39,314 bases of DNA from Nitrosomonas oligotropha (lineage in GTDB: Bacteria > Pseudomonadota > Gammaproteobacteria > Burkholderiales > Nitrosomonadaceae), in contig NZ_QRBZ01000013.1 in assembly GCF_009833085.1 (NCBI RefSeq), positions 1 to 39,314 on the forward strand, read 5' to 3'. The notes below the pieces were generated by a model, which made no database searches, was not told the DNA's origin, and worked only from the letters and a program-made list of their open reading frames with translations. The stretch's first letter is position 1, and each line of letters starts with the position of its first letter. Below are positions 37,764 through 39,314 of the stretch, piece after piece. A program made the translations under genes and the position numbers.

Positions 37764-38609
37764 ATGACGAATGCTTTAACACTGCCCTCAATGGGTGGAA
37801 GTATAGAAAGTTATATTCAGTCTGTTAATTCTTTCCCTATTCTTTCCCAAGAAGAAGAAACCAGTCTGGCCCGGCGCTTGTGGAATCAGGGTGATCTCGA
37901 AGCTGCACAACAGCTGATTTTGTCGCACCTGCGTTTTGTAGTCGCCATCGCGCGCGGTTACAAAGGCTATGGTCTTCCACAAGCCGACTTGATTCAGGAA
38001 GGTAATATCGGACTGATGAAAGCGGTTAAACGCTTCGACCCTGAACGCGGCGTGCGTTTGGTATCGTTTGCCGTTCACTGGATAAAAGCGGAAATTCACG
38101 AATTCATCATGCGCAACTGGCGCTTGGTTAAAATAGCCACCACCAAACAGCAACGTAAACTGTTTTTCAACTTGCGCAGCATGAAGCAAGGATTGGATAC
38201 AATGAACCCGCAAGAAGTGGATGCAATGGCCACGCAGCTGGGGGTTAAATCCGAAGAAGTGGTGGAAATGGAAAAGCGTTTCAACGGCTCGGATATTTCA
38301 TTGGAGCCCGTTTCGGATGAAGAAGACGATGCTTTCAGCCCGATCAGTTATTTAACCGACGGCGAAGAACCATCACAGATTCTGGAAAATGAGCAAATCA
38401 CGCATTTGCGCGAAAAAGGCCTGCAACAATCGCTCGCGTGTCTGGACGATCGCAGCCGCCATATCATTGAAGCCCGCTGGTTAAGGGAAAAAGATACCGC
38501 GACACTGCATGATCTCGCTGCGGAATTAGGCGTATCCGCAGAACGTGTCCGTCAAATTGAAGCCAAAGCACTGCAAAAAATGCGTGGCGCGTTGGCAACA
38601 ACAGCATAA
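37764..38609 (+). CDS. rpoH: Heat-shock sigma factor RpoH (sigma32)
   Basis: Alternative sigma factor that directs transcription of chaperone and protease genes. 281 residues: N-terminal SLPSMGGSIESYIQSVN-like region 1.2, region 2 ([41 protein letters not shown]) and the diagnostic RpoH box QRKLFFNLR, then region 3 and region 4 ([18 protein letters not shown]). AGGAGA precedes the ATG. It lies downstream of ftsEX, as in many proteobacteria, but has its own CIRCE-covered promoter, so heat-shock control here probably includes transcriptional repression by HrcA. hrcA itself is outside the window. Confidence 0.97.
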   Translation: MTNALTLPSMGGSIESYIQSVNSFPILSQEEETSLARRLWNQGDLEAAQQLILSHLRFVVAIARGYKGYGLPQADLIQEGNIGLMKAVKRFDPERGVRLVSFAVHWIKAEIHEFIMRNWRLVKIATTKQQRKLFFNLRSMKQGLDTMNPQEVDAMATQLGVKSEEVVEMEKRFNGSDISLEPVSDEEDDAFSPISYLTDGEEPSQILENEQITHLREKGLQQSLACLDDRSRHIIEARWLREKDTATLHDLAAELGVSAERVRQIEAKALQKMRGALATTA

Positions 38610-38638
38610 CGCAAGCATGTAAATTTACCGCATTTCAA

Positions 38639-38673
38639 ACACCGGTTTGATCTCAACTAGCTCAAACCGGTGT
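38639..38673. terminator. Strong hairpin downstream of rpoH
   Basis: A perfect 12-bp inverted repeat, ACACCGGTTTGA / TCAAACCGGTGT, with an 11-base loop, 30 bases after the rpoH stop and 16 before the tRNA. There is no T-run after it on the plus strand, so intrinsic termination would be weak; it may stabilise the rpoH mRNA end. Confidence 0.5.
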
Positions 38674-38689
38674 ATCATTGCCACCCCAA

Positions 38690-38782
38690 GGAGAGGTACC
38701 GAAGCGGTCATAACGGCGCTGACTCGAAATCAGATGGTCAAGGTAACTTGGCACATGGGTTCGAATCCCATCCTCTCCGCCA
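38690..38782 (+). tRNA. tRNA-Ser (CGA)
   Basis: 93 bases with encoded CCA. Acceptor GGAGAGG pairs with CCTCTCC, D-arm contains ACCGAAGCGGTCATAACGGC, anticodon loop CTCGAAA gives CGA, and the long variable arm (GATGGTCAAGGTAACTTGGCAC region) is the class II mark of tRNA-Ser. T-arm ATGGG-TTCGAAT-CCCAT is perfect. A tyrosine integrase gene starts 136 bases downstream, so its 3' end is the probable attachment site of the right-hand element. Confidence 0.95.
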
Positions 38783-38849
38783 ACCAATCATCCAAACAAA
38801 TCCAAATCAATGCAAATAAGTTAATAAATCAATAGAATAACTCTGAGGT

Positions 38850-38878
38850 TTGTCCAAAGGAATCTCGTGGAATATAAT
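38850..38878 (+). promoter_or_regulatory. Predicted promoter of the right-hand integrase
   Basis: -35 TTGTCC (38850-38855), 17-base spacer and a perfect -10 TATAAT (38873-38878), 39 bases before the integrase ATG. Confidence 0.6.
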
Positions 38879-38917
38879 GTCATCCAACTTTCAGGGTAAG
38901 ACGGATGGCAAGACGAG

Positions 38918-39314
38918 ATGGCAAAGGAAGTTAAAAGACTAAAAGCAGTACAAATCAATTCACTCCCACCCGGCACACACTCGGACGGCGATAATCTGCT
39001 TTTAAGGGTAAGAGAATCCGGATCTCGCAGTTGGGTATTCCGATATAAGCAAAATGGCCGAGCCATCGAGCTTGGATTAGGCTCGACAACTGATAGAACG
39101 CTGGCTGAAACTCGCGAAATCGCCGGTAAGATGCGGCGTGCAATCGCAAATGGCCAATCCCCCAAAGATGTATTACGCGTTGAAAAGCCTAGCAAGACCT
39201 TCGCTGACTATGCGCTCGAATGCATAGAACATAAAAAGACTGGATGGCGGAACAGCAAACACGAGAGCCAATGGAGAAACACGCTTATGCATTATGCATT
39301 TCCATTCATTGGCG
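38918..39314 (+). CDS. Tyrosine integrase of a second element (partial, runs off the window)
   Basis: The first 132 residues are visible: an N-terminal DUF4102-type arm-binding domain (GDNLLLRVRESGSRSWVFRYKQNGR, about 25-49, then LGLGSTTDRTLAETREIA) and the start of the core-binding domain (KTFADYALECIEHKKTGWRN). The catalytic domain lies beyond the right edge. The ATG at 38918 is the first start after an in-frame stop at 38897; the ribosome site is poor. It is only distantly similar to the left integrase, so the two elements are probably unrelated. It reads away from tRNA-Ser(CGA), the classic arrangement for an island integrated at a tRNA 3' end. Confidence 0.92.
   Translation, partial: MAKEVKRLKAVQINSLPPGTHSDGDNLLLRVRESGSRSWVFRYKQNGRAIELGLGSTTDRTLAETREIAGKMRRAIANGQSPKDVLRVEKPSKTFADYALECIEHKKTGWRNSKHESQWRNTLMHYAFPFIG

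Overview
The window reads as a chromosomal segment of a betaproteobacterium, most plausibly a Nitrosomonas-type member of the Nitrosomonadaceae. The evidence is the moderate GC feel, the betaproteobacterial gene orders (rpsU-yqeY-dnaG-rpoD-tRNA, ftsY-ftsE-ftsX-rpoH, rsmD-coaD-ferredoxin, hemC-hemD-hemY-like, pilC-pilD-coaE-zapD, orn divergent from an M48 protease-phhB-rsgA operon) and a large PEP carboxylase. No ammonia-oxidation marker lies inside the window, so the family assignment is inference from layout.

Layout. 1-2150 is the end of an integrative element: a P4-type tyrosine integrase, a translationally coupled protein of unknown function, paired direct repeats in front of the integrase, and a displaced 3' half of a tRNA-Arg(CCU) gene acting as the attachment scar. 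2338-6964 (minus) holds the pilus retraction ATPases PilU and PilT, preceded by a degenerate EAL-HDOD protein and a stand-alone HDOD protein. 7124-12600 (minus) holds a 2[4Fe-4S] ferredoxin, coaD, rsmD, a catalytically dead M16 peptidase subunit and ppc. 12725-15731 (plus) is hemC, hemD and a HemY-type TPR membrane protein. 15736-17737 is a divergent pair: a 2Fe-2S/FAD reductase and an epimerase-like protein. 17934-21525 (plus) is pilC-pilD-coaE-zapD. 21860-26991 (minus) is the macromolecular synthesis operon rpsU-yqeY-dnaG-rpoD with a CAU tRNA at its end and a bidirectional terminator. 27268-33419 holds a TusA-family protein, pmbA/tldE, darP, rsgA, phhB, an M48 protease, orn and a secreted His-rich EF-hand protein. 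33548-38609 holds the active M16 peptidase, divergent from ftsY-ftsE-ftsX-rpoH. 38690 to the right edge is tRNA-Ser(CGA) followed by a second, partial tyrosine integrase.

Functionally the core is housekeeping: type IV pilus assembly and retraction, haem precursor synthesis, coenzyme A synthesis, replication and transcription initiation, ribosome maturation (DarP, RsgA), protein targeting and division (FtsY, FtsEX, ZapD) and the heat-shock sigma factor. Both ends are integrative elements sitting at tRNA genes, so any accessory cargo lies mostly outside the window.

The clearest regulatory discovery is a CIRCE operator (HrcA site) laid exactly over a sigma70-type promoter in front of rpoH. The least-known gene is the integrase-coupled protein at 108-767. 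I did not find a complete novel defence or metabolic system in what is visible.
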